Source of the DNA: Elusimicrobiota bacterium
GTDB taxonomy: Bacteria > Elusimicrobiota > Elusimicrobia > UBA1565 > UBA9628
Reading direction: 5' to 3'
NCBI GenBank assembly: GCA_016194705.1
Contig: JACQAZ010000005.1
Span: 124,001-188,000 of the forward strand
DNA: 64,000 bases
Part shown: piece after piece, positions 23,891 to 32,975 of the stretch
Layout: each line of letters begins with the position of its first letter
Position numbering within the stretch: position 1 is the stretch's first letter
The notes under the pieces: generated by a model
The model's database searches: none
The model's input: the letters and a program-made list of their open reading frames with translations, nothing else
What the model was told of the DNA's origin: nothing
Translations under genes and position numbers: made by a program

Positions 23891-25141
23891 TCAAAATAGA
23901 TCCTCGAAGACCGCCGCGATGCGACGCAGCCAGACCGAGCGCTTGCGGCTCGAAAAGCGCGTGACGCCGGTGCCCCAGCGCAGCTGGCGCGAGAAATGCA
24001 GCAGGCCCAGGGCCGTCGCGTAGGTCGGGTTGAGCCAGGGCTCGTCTGCGGAAAAGAGGTCGGGGTGCGCCATCCCCAGGCGCACCGGCATGCCCAAAAC
24101 CTGCTCGGCCGCGACCAAGGTCCCGCGCATGAGCGAGCCGCCGCCGGTCAGCACAGCGCCGCCGGGTGCCACGAGGTCCGCGTAGTTGGAATTCTGCAGT
24201 TCCTCGCCGATCAGCGAGAAGATCTCCTCGACGCGCGGAAGGATGATCCCCATCATCATCGAGGTCTTCACGCGCGAGGGCGTGCGCCCGTCGACGCCGT
24301 GGTATTCGATCTCCGCGTCGCCGTTCAAAAGGGATGGGTGCGCGATGCCGTGCTCCATCTTGATGCGCTCCGCGGTGGCGAGCGAGGTCCGCAGGCCGAC
24401 GGCGAGGTCGCGCGTGATGAAGTCCGAGCCGATGGCCAGCTCCTTGGAGTAGCGGATGCTTCCCTCGGAGTAGACGCCCAGAGACACGGATTGCCCTCCG
24501 AAATCGACGAGCAAAGACCCGAGATCCCTTTCTTCCGGAGTGACGAGCATCTCGCCGGCGGCGAGAAGTCCGTAGACGGGTTCGAGCACTTCAAACCCCG
24601 CCTGGGCGACTGTCTTGACGAGGTTGTTGAGATGGGCGGTGGAGGCGGTGACGATGTGGACCTCGACTTCGAGCAGGGAGCCCTCCATGCCGACGGGATG
24701 CGGGACTCCCTTTTGACGATCCAGGCTGAAGCCTTGGGGGACCACGTGGAGGATCTCGCGGTCGGTCGAAAGCGGTATGGCCTTCGCGTTGCCGACGACG
24801 GCTTGGACGTCGTCGGGCGTGATCTCCTTGTCGGTCCGCGCGATGTTGAAGGCGCCGCGGTTGTTGAAGGACTGCAGGTGCGTCCCGCGCAGCCCGAGGA
24901 AGAGCCCGGTGACCGTGACGCCCGCCGCCGCTTCCGCTTCCTCCACGGCCTGCGTGACGGCCCTGGCGGTCTCCTGTATGTTGATGACGACCCCGCCCTT
25001 GATGCCCCGGCAGGCGACGCTCGAGCCGCCCAGAACGCGCATGCGCTGCGAATCTCCATCGGGCGTCCCGATCAGGCAGGTGACGCGTCCGCTGCCCATG
25101 TCGAGACCCGCGACGATCTCCGACTTCGCGATCCTCTTCAC
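23891..25141 (-). CDS. ftsA: Cell division protein FtsA
   Basis: A 416-residue actin-like protein that tethers FtsZ to the membrane. Phosphate-1 motif IVAGLDMGSGRVTCLIG is at about residues 8-24, the SHS2 region follows (VTVTGLFLGLRGTH), phosphate-2 is LLVDFGGQSVSLGVY (about 217-231) and the adenosine motif is VLTGGGSLMRG. The C-terminus ends in a short basic amphipathic stretch (SVWLRRIAAVFEDLF), fitting the membrane-targeting helix. Its start overlaps the ftsQ stop by four bases. Confidence 0.95.
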   Translation of the reverse strand: MKRIAKSEIVAGLDMGSGRVTCLIGTPDGDSQRMRVLGGSSVACRGIKGGVVINIQETARAVTQAVEEAEAAAGVTVTGLFLGLRGTHLQSFNNRGAFNIARTDKEITPDDVQAVVGNAKAIPLSTDREILHVVPQGFSLDRQKGVPHPVGMEGSLLEVEVHIVTASTAHLNNLVKTVAQAGFEVLEPVYGLLAAGEMLVTPEERDLGSLLVDFGGQSVSLGVYSEGSIRYSKELAIGSDFITRDLAVGLRTSLATAERIKMEHGIAHPSLLNGDAEIEYHGVDGRTPSRVKTSMMMGIILPRVEEIFSLIGEELQNSNYADLVAPGGAVLTGGGSLMRGTLVAAEQVLGMPVRLGMAHPDLFSADEPWLNPTYATALGLLHFSRQLRWGTGVTRFSSRKRSVWLRRIAAVFEDLF

Positions 25142-25929
25142 CGTCCGGCCCTCAGCGGCGGCCGGACCAAGACGCGTCCGTCCTCGAAATAGCGCAGGTC
25201 CGCGCTTGAAGCTCCGCCGAACTGCGCGCGGGCGTCATCGAGTATCTCGCGCAGGCGCGAGAGCTTCTGGCGTGTGAAGCGCAAGTCGCCCCAAATCAGC
25301 ACGGTCCCATCGGCCAGACGGGCCTCCCAGCCCTCGGCGGCCGAGACAAAGCGCATCTTCTCGAGCGCCGCCGGCAGGGACCCCGGCTTGGCCGACTGAG
25401 AGAGAAAGCCCGCCAGCTCCTTGAGCTCGGCGCCCGTGGCGCCCTCGAACTCGAGCGCCGGCCCCGAGACCGCGTAAACCCCCTCGGGAGCCGCGAAGAC
25501 GGTCCCGTCGTCGGCGAGGTAGCGGCCTGCGCGCGCGGCCGCGCCGACGGCCTTGCGCGGCTCGACTACATAGCGGAACGTTCCGGTCCAATAGCTGCGG
25601 GAGAGGCCGGCGCTCTTGAGGCACGGGAAGGCGGCCAACAGTTCCGCGGCCGAGGCCGGAGCAGCGAGGCGCGGTTCTAGGAAGGCCGTCAGCTTGTCCT
25701 TGAGCTCGGGAGGTGCGCCATCGACCTCGATGCCGCGCGGGGCGGGCACGAGCCGGGCCTTGAGAGCGCTCCAATCGGCCCCTTGACGCTTGAATTGGAG
25801 CAGCACCACCAGAGCCATCGCCCCGAGGCAGGCCAGGGCCCCGGCCGCCGCGAGAAGCCTCACGCGCTGGCTGCGGACCTTCGGCCTCAGGACCACGCGA
25901 TGGCGACGCGGACGGGGTCTATGGTTCAC
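25138..25929 (-). CDS. ftsQ: Cell division protein FtsQ/DivIB
   Basis: A 263-residue single-pass divisome protein: an Arg-rich cytoplasmic tail, one transmembrane helix (about residues 24-45) and a periplasmic POTRA plus beta domain. The sequence is poorly conserved, as usual; GTFRYVVEPRKAVGAAARAGRYLADDGTVF is the recognisable region (given here in parts: residues about 116-145). Assignment rests on this topology and on its place between murB and ftsA with overlapping ends. Confidence 0.85.
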   Translation of the reverse strand: MNHRPRPRRHRVVLRPKVRSQRVRLLAAAGALACLGAMALVVLLQFKRQGADWSALKARLVPAPRGIEVDGAPPELKDKLTAFLEPRLAAPASAAELLAAFPCLKSAGLSRSYWTGTFRYVVEPRKAVGAAARAGRYLADDGTVFAAPEGVYAVSGPALEFEGATGAELKELAGFLSQSAKPGSLPAALEKMRFVSAAEGWEARLADGTVLIWGDLRFTRQKLSRLREILDDARAQFGGASSADLRYFEDGRVLVRPPLRAGR

Positions 25930-26821
25930 CGACCACCTTCATCTCGAGCTCGAGGTCGAGTCCGAGGGAGTTCTTGACGGTCTTCTGGACGAGGCTCACG
26001 AGCTCCAGGACGTCCGAGGCCGAGGCCTTGGCGAAATTCTCGATGAAATTGGCGTGCAGCGGGGACACGCGAGCGCCTCCGACCGACTTTCCTTTGAGTC
26101 CCGCTTTTTCGATGAGTTGAGCGACGAATTTACCCGGCGGGTTTTTAAAAGTCGAGCCCACGTTATAGGTATGGATCGGTTGAGTCTGAAGCCGCTTCTG
26201 CTGGTACTCTTGGACGCGCTTCATTATATCAACTTTGTCCCCTCGCTTCAATTGAAGCACGCAGCCGAGCACGACGCGGCCCTCGAGATTGCTCCTACGA
26301 TACTGAAATTCCAGCTCTTTGGCCATGATCTTCGTCGCCGAAAGCGATTCGGGATCGAACGCTTCCACCTCGACGACGAGCGGCCCGATCTCCCCCTCGC
26401 GCGTCCCGGCGTTCATGACGAGCGCGCCGCCGATGGTCCCCGGGATGCCGACGAGCGGCTCGTCGCCGCAGAGGCCCATTTCCGCGCAAGCCGTCACGAA
26501 CTGGGGCACGCGCACGGCCGCCCCCGCGCGGACCCGCTCGCCGTCCAGAAACTCGATGCCTTCGAACTCGCCGCGCAGGCGCGCGACGATCCCGCGCACG
26601 CCGCCGTCGCGCACGAGAAGGTTGGAGCCGAAGCCGATGAAGAGGACCGGCTGCTTGAGGTCCTTTGCGAGCCTCATGAGCGTCGCGAGCTCTTTGGCGT
26701 CCTTGAGTTCCACGAAGCAATCGGCCGGCCCGCCGATCCGGAAGGTCGTGTACCTGGCCAGGGGTTCGTCGAGCTTCGCGGCGGGCAGAGCGTCCTTTAT
26801 CTTTTTGCGCCAGTCGCTCAC
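25919..26821 (-). CDS. murB: UDP-N-acetylenolpyruvoylglucosamine reductase
   Basis: A 300-residue FAD enzyme that makes UDP-MurNAc in peptidoglycan synthesis. TTFRIGGPADCFVE (about residues 25-38) is the FAD-binding start, followed by FIGFGSNLLVRDGGVRG, GIPGTIGGALVMNAG and, near the end, NVGSTFKNP with VGGARVSPLHANFI (type II-like MurB). The start is GTG at 26821. TATATT (minus strand, 26832-26827) lies five bases upstream, so the first gene of this long operon may itself be leaderless. Confidence 0.95.
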   Translation of the reverse strand: MSDWRKKIKDALPAAKLDEPLARYTTFRIGGPADCFVELKDAKELATLMRLAKDLKQPVLFIGFGSNLLVRDGGVRGIVARLRGEFEGIEFLDGERVRAGAAVRVPQFVTACAEMGLCGDEPLVGIPGTIGGALVMNAGTREGEIGPLVVEVEAFDPESLSATKIMAKELEFQYRRSNLEGRVVLGCVLQLKRGDKVDIMKRVQEYQQKRLQTQPIHTYNVGSTFKNPPGKFVAQLIEKAGLKGKSVGGARVSPLHANFIENFAKASASDVLELVSLVQKTVKNSLGLDLELEMKVVGEP

Positions 26822-26838
26822 GCATCAATATATCTTTT

Positions 26839-26867
26839 TTGCACGCGCGGAAATAATTGCGTATGAT
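26839..26867 (+). promoter_or_regulatory. Sigma-70 promoter placing +1 at a start codon
   Basis: TTGCAC (26839-26844), 17 bases, TATGAT (26862-26867), then six bases to the ATG at 26874. By normal spacing transcription starts at the A of ATG. The divergent murB promoter overlaps this region. Confidence 0.7.
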
Positions 26868-26873
26868 GCCGCC

Positions 26874-27509
26874 ATGGGAGACCGGTGGATCGACAGGCTC
26901 GAGCGCCGCGCCGGGTTCATCGCGATCCCCGGCCTGGCGATGTTCCTCGCCGGCATGCACACGGTCGTGGGCCTGCTGAGCCAATTCAAGGAGGAGTTCC
27001 CGGGGCTTCTGTCCCTGCGGCCGGACCTCGTCCTTCAAGGACAGGTCTGGCGCTGCCTGACCTTCATCTTGATCCCGCCGGCCTGGTCGCCCCTGATGCT
27101 CCTGTTCTGGGTCCTGATGCTCTACACCTACCTCGTGCGCCTCGAGACCTTCTGGGGAGACTTCCGTTTCACGCTCTATTGCCTCTTGGGTTCGGCGGCG
27201 GCGTCCTGCGCCTCCCTGCTCACGGGCGCCGCGCTCTCCGCGTGGCCGTTTCACATGAGCCTCTTCCTTTCTTTCGCGCGACTCGATCCCGACTACGAGA
27301 TGCTGTTCTTCTTCGTGCTGCCGGTCAAGATGCGCTGGGTGGCGGGCGCTTTCTGGTTCATGACCGGGTGGGACATGATCTTCGGAAGCGCTCCCGAACG
27401 CGTCGCGCTGGCGGCGGGCCTGGCCAACTACCTTTTTTTCTTCGGTTCCTCGCACTGGAAGGACCTCAAGCTCGCCTGGCGCCGCTCCCGCTACCAGGGC
27501 CGTTTCTAG
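26874..27509 (+). CDS. Polytopic membrane protein, derlin/rhomboid-like topology
   Basis: A 211-residue protein with about five hydrophobic segments. WRCLTFILIPP near residue 60 and LVRLETFWGDFRFTLYCLLG resemble the WRxxT and L-E..WG..rf.ly patterns of rhomboid-related and derlin proteins, but no GxSG/H catalytic pair is seen, so a pseudo-rhomboid is more likely than a protease. The ATG sits at the predicted transcription start. It is divergent from murB. Confidence 0.7.
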   Translation: MGDRWIDRLERRAGFIAIPGLAMFLAGMHTVVGLLSQFKEEFPGLLSLRPDLVLQGQVWRCLTFILIPPAWSPLMLLFWVLMLYTYLVRLETFWGDFRFTLYCLLGSAAASCASLLTGAALSAWPFHMSLFLSFARLDPDYEMLFFFVLPVKMRWVAGAFWFMTGWDMIFGSAPERVALAAGLANYLFFFGSSHWKDLKLAWRRSRYQGRF

Positions 27510-27550
27510 TCCCTACACCTGCGCCGCGGAAATTTGCTACTTTACCCGCC

Positions 27551-29137
27551 ATGGCCAGGCGCCTGGTCCACGCGCTGCTCGGAGCCTCCCTTTCCACGTC
27601 CGCTTTCGCGGCCCGCAAAGACTCCCCTTCCCTGCCGGTGCGCGACGAGGCTCATTCGGTCAAGCTCATGGCCTACGACCGCAAGGGCAAAGTGCTCGAC
27701 CTCAACGCGTTCCTGGCCTACATCGGCCGCGCGGACCGGCCCGACCCGCCCGACCCGCGGCAGAGCGCGATCGTCGCCGAGGCTCCCGACGGCATGGGTT
27801 TCCAAAAAGCGCGGCTCTCGCAGAAGGGACCGCTGCTCCTGCTGAGCTGGGACAAGCTCGGGCGCGTGCGCCTGAGCCTGCCTTGGCCGGTAGAGGACGA
27901 CGGCTTCTCCACGGTCTGGATCGACCGCGACAGCCAGGGCTACGCCGACGGCGACGTCGTGTACCTCAACGAGGAGATCGCGCGCACGCAGTACCGCCTG
28001 TTCCGGGACGCCTGGCTGCGCCACACCAAGGACATGGATCCCCTTTACCAGCCGAGCTCCAAGGCCCAGAAATTCTACGAGAAGGCCAAGGAGGGCATCG
28101 CCAAAGCCGAGGCGGCCAAGGAAGGTCCCAAGCGCGCCGAGGCGTTCGACAAAGCCCTTTACGACACGGCTCTGGCGTGGGAAAAGCTTCTCTTCGAGCA
28201 CGGCGTCCAGATGTCTCACGGCGACAAGACTGGCCGCAGCGAACGCTTCGGCGTGACGCTCGATGCGAGCATCGTCGATCGGATGGACGACTATCCCGAC
28301 GTCATCGAAGCGATCTCCAAAGCCGGCTTCAACTGGGTGCGCCTGGTCTTCCGGCCTAATTCCACGGACTTCATTTATGGTTCCCAGAGATCCTTCAACG
28401 AGTACGACGCCGTCGTCAAGGAGCTGCGCGGCCGGGGCCTGCGCATCATGGGCACGGTGCTCGACACCAACCAGTGGCCCTCCAAGCTCACGCCCTCGGT
28501 CTACTCGGACCGCACGCGCAACCTCGTGCTGCACTACAGCGACCAGATCAAGACCTGGGAGGTGGGCTCCGAGATCAACGGGGACTGGCTGGGCGGAGCC
28601 AAGAGCCCCTTGAGCCCCGACCAGATCTTCAAGATCTATTCCGCCGCGGCGGCCCAGGTCAAGACGATCGAGCCCTCCCTGGAGACGGTCGCGACGCTCT
28701 ACTGGTGGGACGGCACCGCCCCGGACGAGGTCCACACGCTCTACGGCTGGCTGACCCGCTACGTCCCGATGGGCTTCGGGAAGAACCTCGACATCGCCGC
28801 GCTGAGCCTCTGGCCCGAGGACAACCCGGTCGGCACGGCCTTCGAGCCCGTCTTCGAGCGCCTGCGCGAGGTTCTGCCGGACAAGAGGATCATGCTGGGC
28901 AGCTTCGGCTATGTCGAGCAGACCGACGTCAAGGGCTATTGGTGGCTGCACCCCAGCGACGTCGACGGAGGCCGCAAGGACCTGGCCATCCTCTACGCCG
29001 GAGCGTCGTGCGCGCTGCCGCGTTCGCTGTGCGGCGGCTTCTGGTGGCAGACCCTCGATCAGATGCTGCCGCCCAAGAAGCGGGGCACCGACCTGTTCAA
29101 GGTCTACAAGCGCACCCTCAAGGAATTGGGCCGCTAA
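27551..29137 (+). CDS. Secreted glycoside-hydrolase-like protein (TIM-barrel)
   Basis: A 528-residue protein with a signal peptide of about 20 residues (LLGASLSTSAFA). Residues 240-528 read like a clan A (beta/alpha)8 glycosidase: SKAGFNWVRLVF, LRGRGLRIMGTVLD, TWEVGSEINGDW (the Glu before Asn would be the acid/base), DIAALSLWPED and KRIMLGSFGYVEQTD (possible nucleophile region). The N-terminal 230 residues are unknown and include a helical Lys/Ala-rich stretch. The family number and substrate are not assigned. TACTTT lies seven bases before ATG. Confidence 0.65.
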   Translation: MARRLVHALLGASLSTSAFAARKDSPSLPVRDEAHSVKLMAYDRKGKVLDLNAFLAYIGRADRPDPPDPRQSAIVAEAPDGMGFQKARLSQKGPLLLLSWDKLGRVRLSLPWPVEDDGFSTVWIDRDSQGYADGDVVYLNEEIARTQYRLFRDAWLRHTKDMDPLYQPSSKAQKFYEKAKEGIAKAEAAKEGPKRAEAFDKALYDTALAWEKLLFEHGVQMSHGDKTGRSERFGVTLDASIVDRMDDYPDVIEAISKAGFNWVRLVFRPNSTDFIYGSQRSFNEYDAVVKELRGRGLRIMGTVLDTNQWPSKLTPSVYSDRTRNLVLHYSDQIKTWEVGSEINGDWLGGAKSPLSPDQIFKIYSAAAAQVKTIEPSLETVATLYWWDGTAPDEVHTLYGWLTRYVPMGFGKNLDIAALSLWPEDNPVGTAFEPVFERLREVLPDKRIMLGSFGYVEQTDVKGYWWLHPSDVDGGRKDLAILYAGASCALPRSLCGGFWWQTLDQMLPPKKRGTDLFKVYKRTLKELGR

Positions 29138-29732
29138 GAAGCGACTTCGCAGCGCGCTCCAGGGCTGCGAGTTCTTCCTTGTCCTGGCCGTCGAAGTAGC
29201 CCCTGACGGTCCTCGCGGAGTCGACCAGCGCGAACTTCGTGCTGTGCGTGACGCGGACCCCCGCCGGAGCCGCGGCATCCTCCACGACAGGAAGCTTGAA
29301 GCCGTCCCGAAGCAGGCCGAAGAGCGCGGCCTTGTCCCCCGTGACGAAGTTCCAGCGCGACGGATCGGCCGCGTACCTTCTGGAATAAGCCCGCAGGACC
29401 GCAGGGGTGTCGGCGTCGGGATCGACGGTGAAGCTCACGAGGCGAACCTGGCGCGGCAGGGTCCTTTGGAGCGCCGCCATGCGCGTCGACAGGAGCGGGC
29501 AGGGACCGGAGCAGGAGGTGAAGATGAAGTCGGCCACCCACGGAGCGCCGTCGAGGTCCCGGGGCGTGAAGGCGCGAGGTCCGGGCGCCGAGGCCGCGGA
29601 GGTCAATCGGAAATCGGGGAGAGAACCCAGTCTCGGCGGCTCGCGCTCGGGTCCGCGGCAGGCCGCAGCGGAGAGGACGAGCAGCGCGGCGCTCAGACGG
29701 GAGCGGCTTTGTAGACGACGTCCAGACGGCAT
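29118..29732 (-). CDS. SCO1/SenC/PrrC-type copper-binding lipoprotein
   Basis: A 204-residue thioredoxin-fold protein of the SCO family, which delivers copper to cytochrome oxidase CuA or acts as a thiol reductase. FTSCSGPCPLLS gives the CxxxC copper motif and VTHSTKFALVD supplies the conserved His. The N-terminus has a lipobox, LSAAAC. ATG 29732 fits the signal sequence better than an in-frame start six codons earlier. It converges with the preceding gene and overlaps its end by 20 bases. Confidence 0.88.
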   Translation of the reverse strand: MPSGRRLQSRSRLSAALLVLSAAACRGPEREPPRLGSLPDFRLTSAASAPGPRAFTPRDLDGAPWVADFIFTSCSGPCPLLSTRMAALQRTLPRQVRLVSFTVDPDADTPAVLRAYSRRYAADPSRWNFVTGDKAALFGLLRDGFKLPVVEDAAAPAGVRVTHSTKFALVDSARTVRGYFDGQDKEELAALERAAKSLLSGPIP

Positions 29733-30115
29733 TTGAGCGTCACTCCGCAAACCGTGGAGGGCCCGGAGTAGGTCTTGTGCTGGCAGACCACGGAAAACTC
29801 GGAGTGCGGCTCCTTCGTGGCGACGATCTCGGAGATCTTGACGCCGAGGTCGAAGGTCCCGCCCCCGCAGAGTCCCGGGCAGGGGAACGAGAACCCGCAG
29901 GCGTCGTCGCGGCCGAACTTGCGCGACTCTTGGCCCAGGAGCTCGTTATGGGTCCCGATGAGCTCGATGGCGAGCGCGAGGCCCTGCACGGAGTCGTAGC
30001 GATTGCCGAGCCAATTGGACGGGTGCGCCAGACGCTCCTCGTCCTTGCCGCGCGAGACCTTCTCGTCGTTCTTGCTCGGACCGGGGCGGCGGCGCTTCTT
30101 ATGGAATCCTGCCAT
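29693..30115 (-). CDS. Uncharacterised protein with C-terminal Cys cluster
   Basis: A 140-residue protein with a very basic N-terminus (HKKRRRPGPSK) and several cysteines (CGFSFPCPGLCGGGTF, VVCQHKT, VCGVTLKC), possibly a metal site. No family is recognised. TAAAAT (minus, 30126-30121) is five bases before the ATG. It overlaps the SCO gene and probably forms a two-gene transcript with it. Confidence 0.55.
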   Translation of the reverse strand: MAGFHKKRRRPGPSKNDEKVSRGKDEERLAHPSNWLGNRYDSVQGLALAIELIGTHNELLGQESRKFGRDDACGFSFPCPGLCGGGTFDLGVKISEIVATKEPHSEFSVVCQHKTYSGPSTVCGVTLKCRLDVVYKAAPV

Positions 30116-30151
30116 GAGCCATTTTAAATAATACGGGAGTCGGAAGGGAAG

Positions 30152-31432
30152 CTAATATTTCGGCTTCAGGCGCGCGAGCTGGTCCTCGAAGCGCCGCTGA
30201 AAGCCCTTGTCGAGGACATCGGTGCAGACGGCGTACCGGATTAGCGGATCCTCCTTGCCTTTGACGGCGCCGCCCTGAAAGTGGACGCCCACGATGCCGG
30301 TCTCCGAGATGACCAGGCGATTGAAGGCCTCGTGGGCGGGCAGCGCGCGCGTGCGGGCGTCCCTGGCGAGCTCGGCCCCGAGGACGGCCTTCGGGGTCTT
30401 CCACAGCGTGAAGAAGCCCGCCTCGGTCGGGCAGGCCGGGACGAGACCGGCCGCCTCGAGGCGCGGGACGAGGTAGGCAACGCGCTTCTCGTAGAGGCCG
30501 CGCAATTCGCCGAGGGTCTTGCGCGCTGATGCGCGGTCGGCGAAGAACCGCCCGTAGGCGGCCATGACCGAGGGCACGGGGCCCGAGTCCGTGTTGCCCT
30601 TGACGAGGATGTAGTCCTCGACGAAATCCCGCGAGCCGACCATCGCCCCGAGGCGCGCGCCGGGGTCGTTGAACGACTTGCTCACCGAATAGAGCTCGAG
30701 CCACTCGAGCTCCGGGTAGTCCTTGGCGACTTGGGCCAGCGGCGTGTGATGCCGGCTCTGCGCCAGGCCCGAATAGGCCGAGTCGTTGACAAGCCGGACT
30801 TCATGTTCGAGACAGAAATCGATGAGCTCCTTCCATTCTCCAGCGGTAGCCCCGACCGCAGCGGGATTTCCGGGTCGAATCACGAAGATGAGGTCGGGGC
30901 GAGCGATCTTCTCCCTCTTCAGCGCGTCCTTAAGCCGGGCGACCTTAAGACGCATGCTGTCGGCGCTCAGCAGCGGCCACACCACGCGCTTGGCCGCGAG
31001 ATAGGACTGCGACCAAGTGCCGACGACATCGTAGGCCGGCAGGTTGGAGGCCACGACGAAGGTGTCGCGGCGCTTCCTGTCGGGCAGGTGCAGGCCGCAG
31101 GCCAGGGGGATCAAAGCGCTGGCGGTCTTGATCCCCGGAATCGGCACGGCCCGGAGATGCGGATGGTCCTTATAAAGGATGCCGCCGTGAAGGTCGACCA
31201 TCCCCTCGGCGAAGTCGAGCAGGTTCCTGTCCTCGGCGTAGGTGTGGTAGTCGTAGCCGGGATCCTGCGAGAACGCCGCCTTGAGCTTTCTAATCGCCTC
31301 GATCGGGACGCCGTCGGGGTTGCCCAGCGAGAGGTTCAAGGGCGGCAGGCCGGTCTTGTCGGTGTACTCGCGGATCAGGACGTAGATGAGCTGGAAGAGG
31401 TTGATCCCGGCTGCGGGAATCTGGCGTGCCAT
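30152..31432 (-). CDS. Class I/II PLP-dependent aminotransferase
   Basis: A 426-residue fold-type I aminotransferase. NLSLGNPDGVP near the start, NDSAYSGL (aspartate that binds the pyridine N) and ELYSVSKSFNDPGARLGAMVG (PLP lysine) are clear, and the C-terminal half contains ISETGIVGVHFQGGA. It resembles LL-diaminopimelate or aspartate aminotransferases, but the substrate is uncertain. The frame extends 87 codons upstream across the divergent gene; ATG 31432 is chosen because the fold starts there and TAAGAT (minus, 31446-31441) is eight bases upstream. Confidence 0.82.
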   Translation of the reverse strand: MARQIPAAGINLFQLIYVLIREYTDKTGLPPLNLSLGNPDGVPIEAIRKLKAAFSQDPGYDYHTYAEDRNLLDFAEGMVDLHGGILYKDHPHLRAVPIPGIKTASALIPLACGLHLPDRKRRDTFVVASNLPAYDVVGTWSQSYLAAKRVVWPLLSADSMRLKVARLKDALKREKIARPDLIFVIRPGNPAAVGATAGEWKELIDFCLEHEVRLVNDSAYSGLAQSRHHTPLAQVAKDYPELEWLELYSVSKSFNDPGARLGAMVGSRDFVEDYILVKGNTDSGPVPSVMAAYGRFFADRASARKTLGELRGLYEKRVAYLVPRLEAAGLVPACPTEAGFFTLWKTPKAVLGAELARDARTRALPAHEAFNRLVISETGIVGVHFQGGAVKGKEDPLIRYAVCTDVLDKGFQRRFEDQLARLKPKY

Positions 31433-31440
31433 CGCACGAA

Positions 31441-31462
31441 ATCTTAGCAGATTTGATAGAAT
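31441..31462. promoter_or_regulatory. Divergent -10 elements for two leaderless genes
   Basis: TAAGAT on the minus strand (31446-31441) serves the aminotransferase at 31432, and TAGAAT on the plus strand (31457-31462) serves the SDR at 31470. Each is 7-8 bases from its start codon; there is no room for a Shine-Dalgarno. Confidence 0.55.
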
Positions 31463-31469
31463 CTCCGTC

Positions 31470-32975
31470 GTGGAGATTCCCGAGGACGAGCTGCGCCGCG
31501 CCATCGCTATGCTCGAGACGGTCGTCGCCGACCGCGCGGCGATCGCCTCGGCCCCCGAGGAGCTGCGCACCGCCTTGATGGCGGCCGCGGGCCGCTTCTC
31601 GCGCCCGAACAAGCTCGAATTCATAAAGGAAGCCCGCGCGATCCGCAAGGTCAAGAAAGCCAAGATCGCGCTCCACGACAAGGCGGTCCGCAACGCCGTC
31701 GAGATTCGCGCGGCGCGGCAAGCCGAGGTCTATATCCCCCCGGACCGGGCCCAGGACGGGCCCGAGCGCGTGCTCAAGACCCCCCGCTATTGCTACGTCT
31801 GCAAGGCCCCCTTCACGCGCCTGCATTTCTTCTACGACTCGATGTGCCCGGACTGCGCGGCGTTCAACTATGAGAAGCGCTTTCAGAGCGCGGACCTCTC
31901 CGGCATGACCGCGCTCGTCACCGGTTCGCGCGTCAAGATCGGCTTCCAGATCGGGCTCAAGCTGCTGCGCGCGGGCGCGCGCGTGATCGCCACGACGCGT
32001 TTCCCGCACGACTCGGCTCTGAGGTACTCGCGGGAGGAGGATTTCGGATCGTGGAAGGACCGCCTGCAGGTCCACGGCCTCGACCTAAGGCACTCCCCGA
32101 GCGTCGAGCTCTTCGCGAGATACGTCAACCAGACCGAGAAGCGTCTCGACATACTCGTCAACAACGCCTGCCAGACCGTGCGCCGGCCGCCGCAATGGTA
32201 CGCTCATCTGCTCGCTGACGAAATGAATCCCGCCGGCCCGGAATTGGCCCCTTTGCTAGCCTCTCATGAAGGCTGCAAGCGGGCGCTGGGCTTCGCCCCT
32301 TTTGAGAGCGAGGGAAGGACCGTCGAAACCGGTCTGATACTCTCGAACGCCAAGACGCCGGGCGTGGGCATCGCCGAGTCGGCCAAGCTCTCCCAACTGC
32401 GCTACGCCTACGACGAAGAAGCGTGCCCTCCGGGCACGTTCCCTCTCAATCGCACCGACGCCGATCTGCAGCAGGTCGACCTACGGACGCGCAACACCTG
32501 GCGCCTCAAGCTCTCCGAGGTCGCGACACCCGAGATGCTCGAGGTGCACCTCATCAACGCGGTCGCGCCCTTCATCCTCTGCGGCAAGCTCAAGCCGCTG
32601 ATGGCGCGCTCGCCTTCCGCCGTCAAGCACATCGTGAACGTCTCGGCGATGGAAGGAAGCTTCTCGCGCCACACCAAGACGGACAAGCACCCGCACACCA
32701 ACATGGCCAAGGCCGCGCTCAACATGATGACCTTGACCTCCGCGCCCGATTACGCCAAGGACGGCATACATATGAACGCCGTCGACACCGGCTGGGTGAC
32801 CGACGAAGACCCCGCCCTGCACGCCGAGCGCAAGAAAGAGGAATTGGATTTCCAGCCGCCCTTGGACATCGTCGACGGCGCGGCCCGCGTGCTCGACCCC
32901 GTCTTCGCCGGGCACAACACCGGGGAGCCCGCCTTTGGCAAATTCTTCAAGGACTACAAGCCGACCGAATGGTAA
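31470..32975 (+). CDS. Short-chain dehydrogenase with N-terminal zinc-ribbon domain
   Basis: A 501-residue protein. Residues 1-105 are helical and basic. CYVC and CPDC at about 109-132 form a rubredoxin-like zinc ribbon. An SDR Rossmann domain follows: TALVTGSRVKIGF (NAD(P) loop), DILVNNACQT, and HIVNVSAMEG with the catalytic Ser. The usual YxxxK reads TNMAK, so the Lys is kept but Tyr is Thr. GTG 31470 is chosen because TAGAAT precedes it by seven bases and nothing upstream looks coding. It overlaps the transporter gene by seven bases. Substrate unknown. Confidence 0.8.
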   Translation: MEIPEDELRRAIAMLETVVADRAAIASAPEELRTALMAAAGRFSRPNKLEFIKEARAIRKVKKAKIALHDKAVRNAVEIRAARQAEVYIPPDRAQDGPERVLKTPRYCYVCKAPFTRLHFFYDSMCPDCAAFNYEKRFQSADLSGMTALVTGSRVKIGFQIGLKLLRAGARVIATTRFPHDSALRYSREEDFGSWKDRLQVHGLDLRHSPSVELFARYVNQTEKRLDILVNNACQTVRRPPQWYAHLLADEMNPAGPELAPLLASHEGCKRALGFAPFESEGRTVETGLILSNAKTPGVGIAESAKLSQLRYAYDEEACPPGTFPLNRTDADLQQVDLRTRNTWRLKLSEVATPEMLEVHLINAVAPFILCGKLKPLMARSPSAVKHIVNVSAMEGSFSRHTKTDKHPHTNMAKAALNMMTLTSAPDYAKDGIHMNAVDTGWVTDEDPALHAERKKEELDFQPPLDIVDGAARVLDPVFAGHNTGEPAFGKFFKDYKPTEW

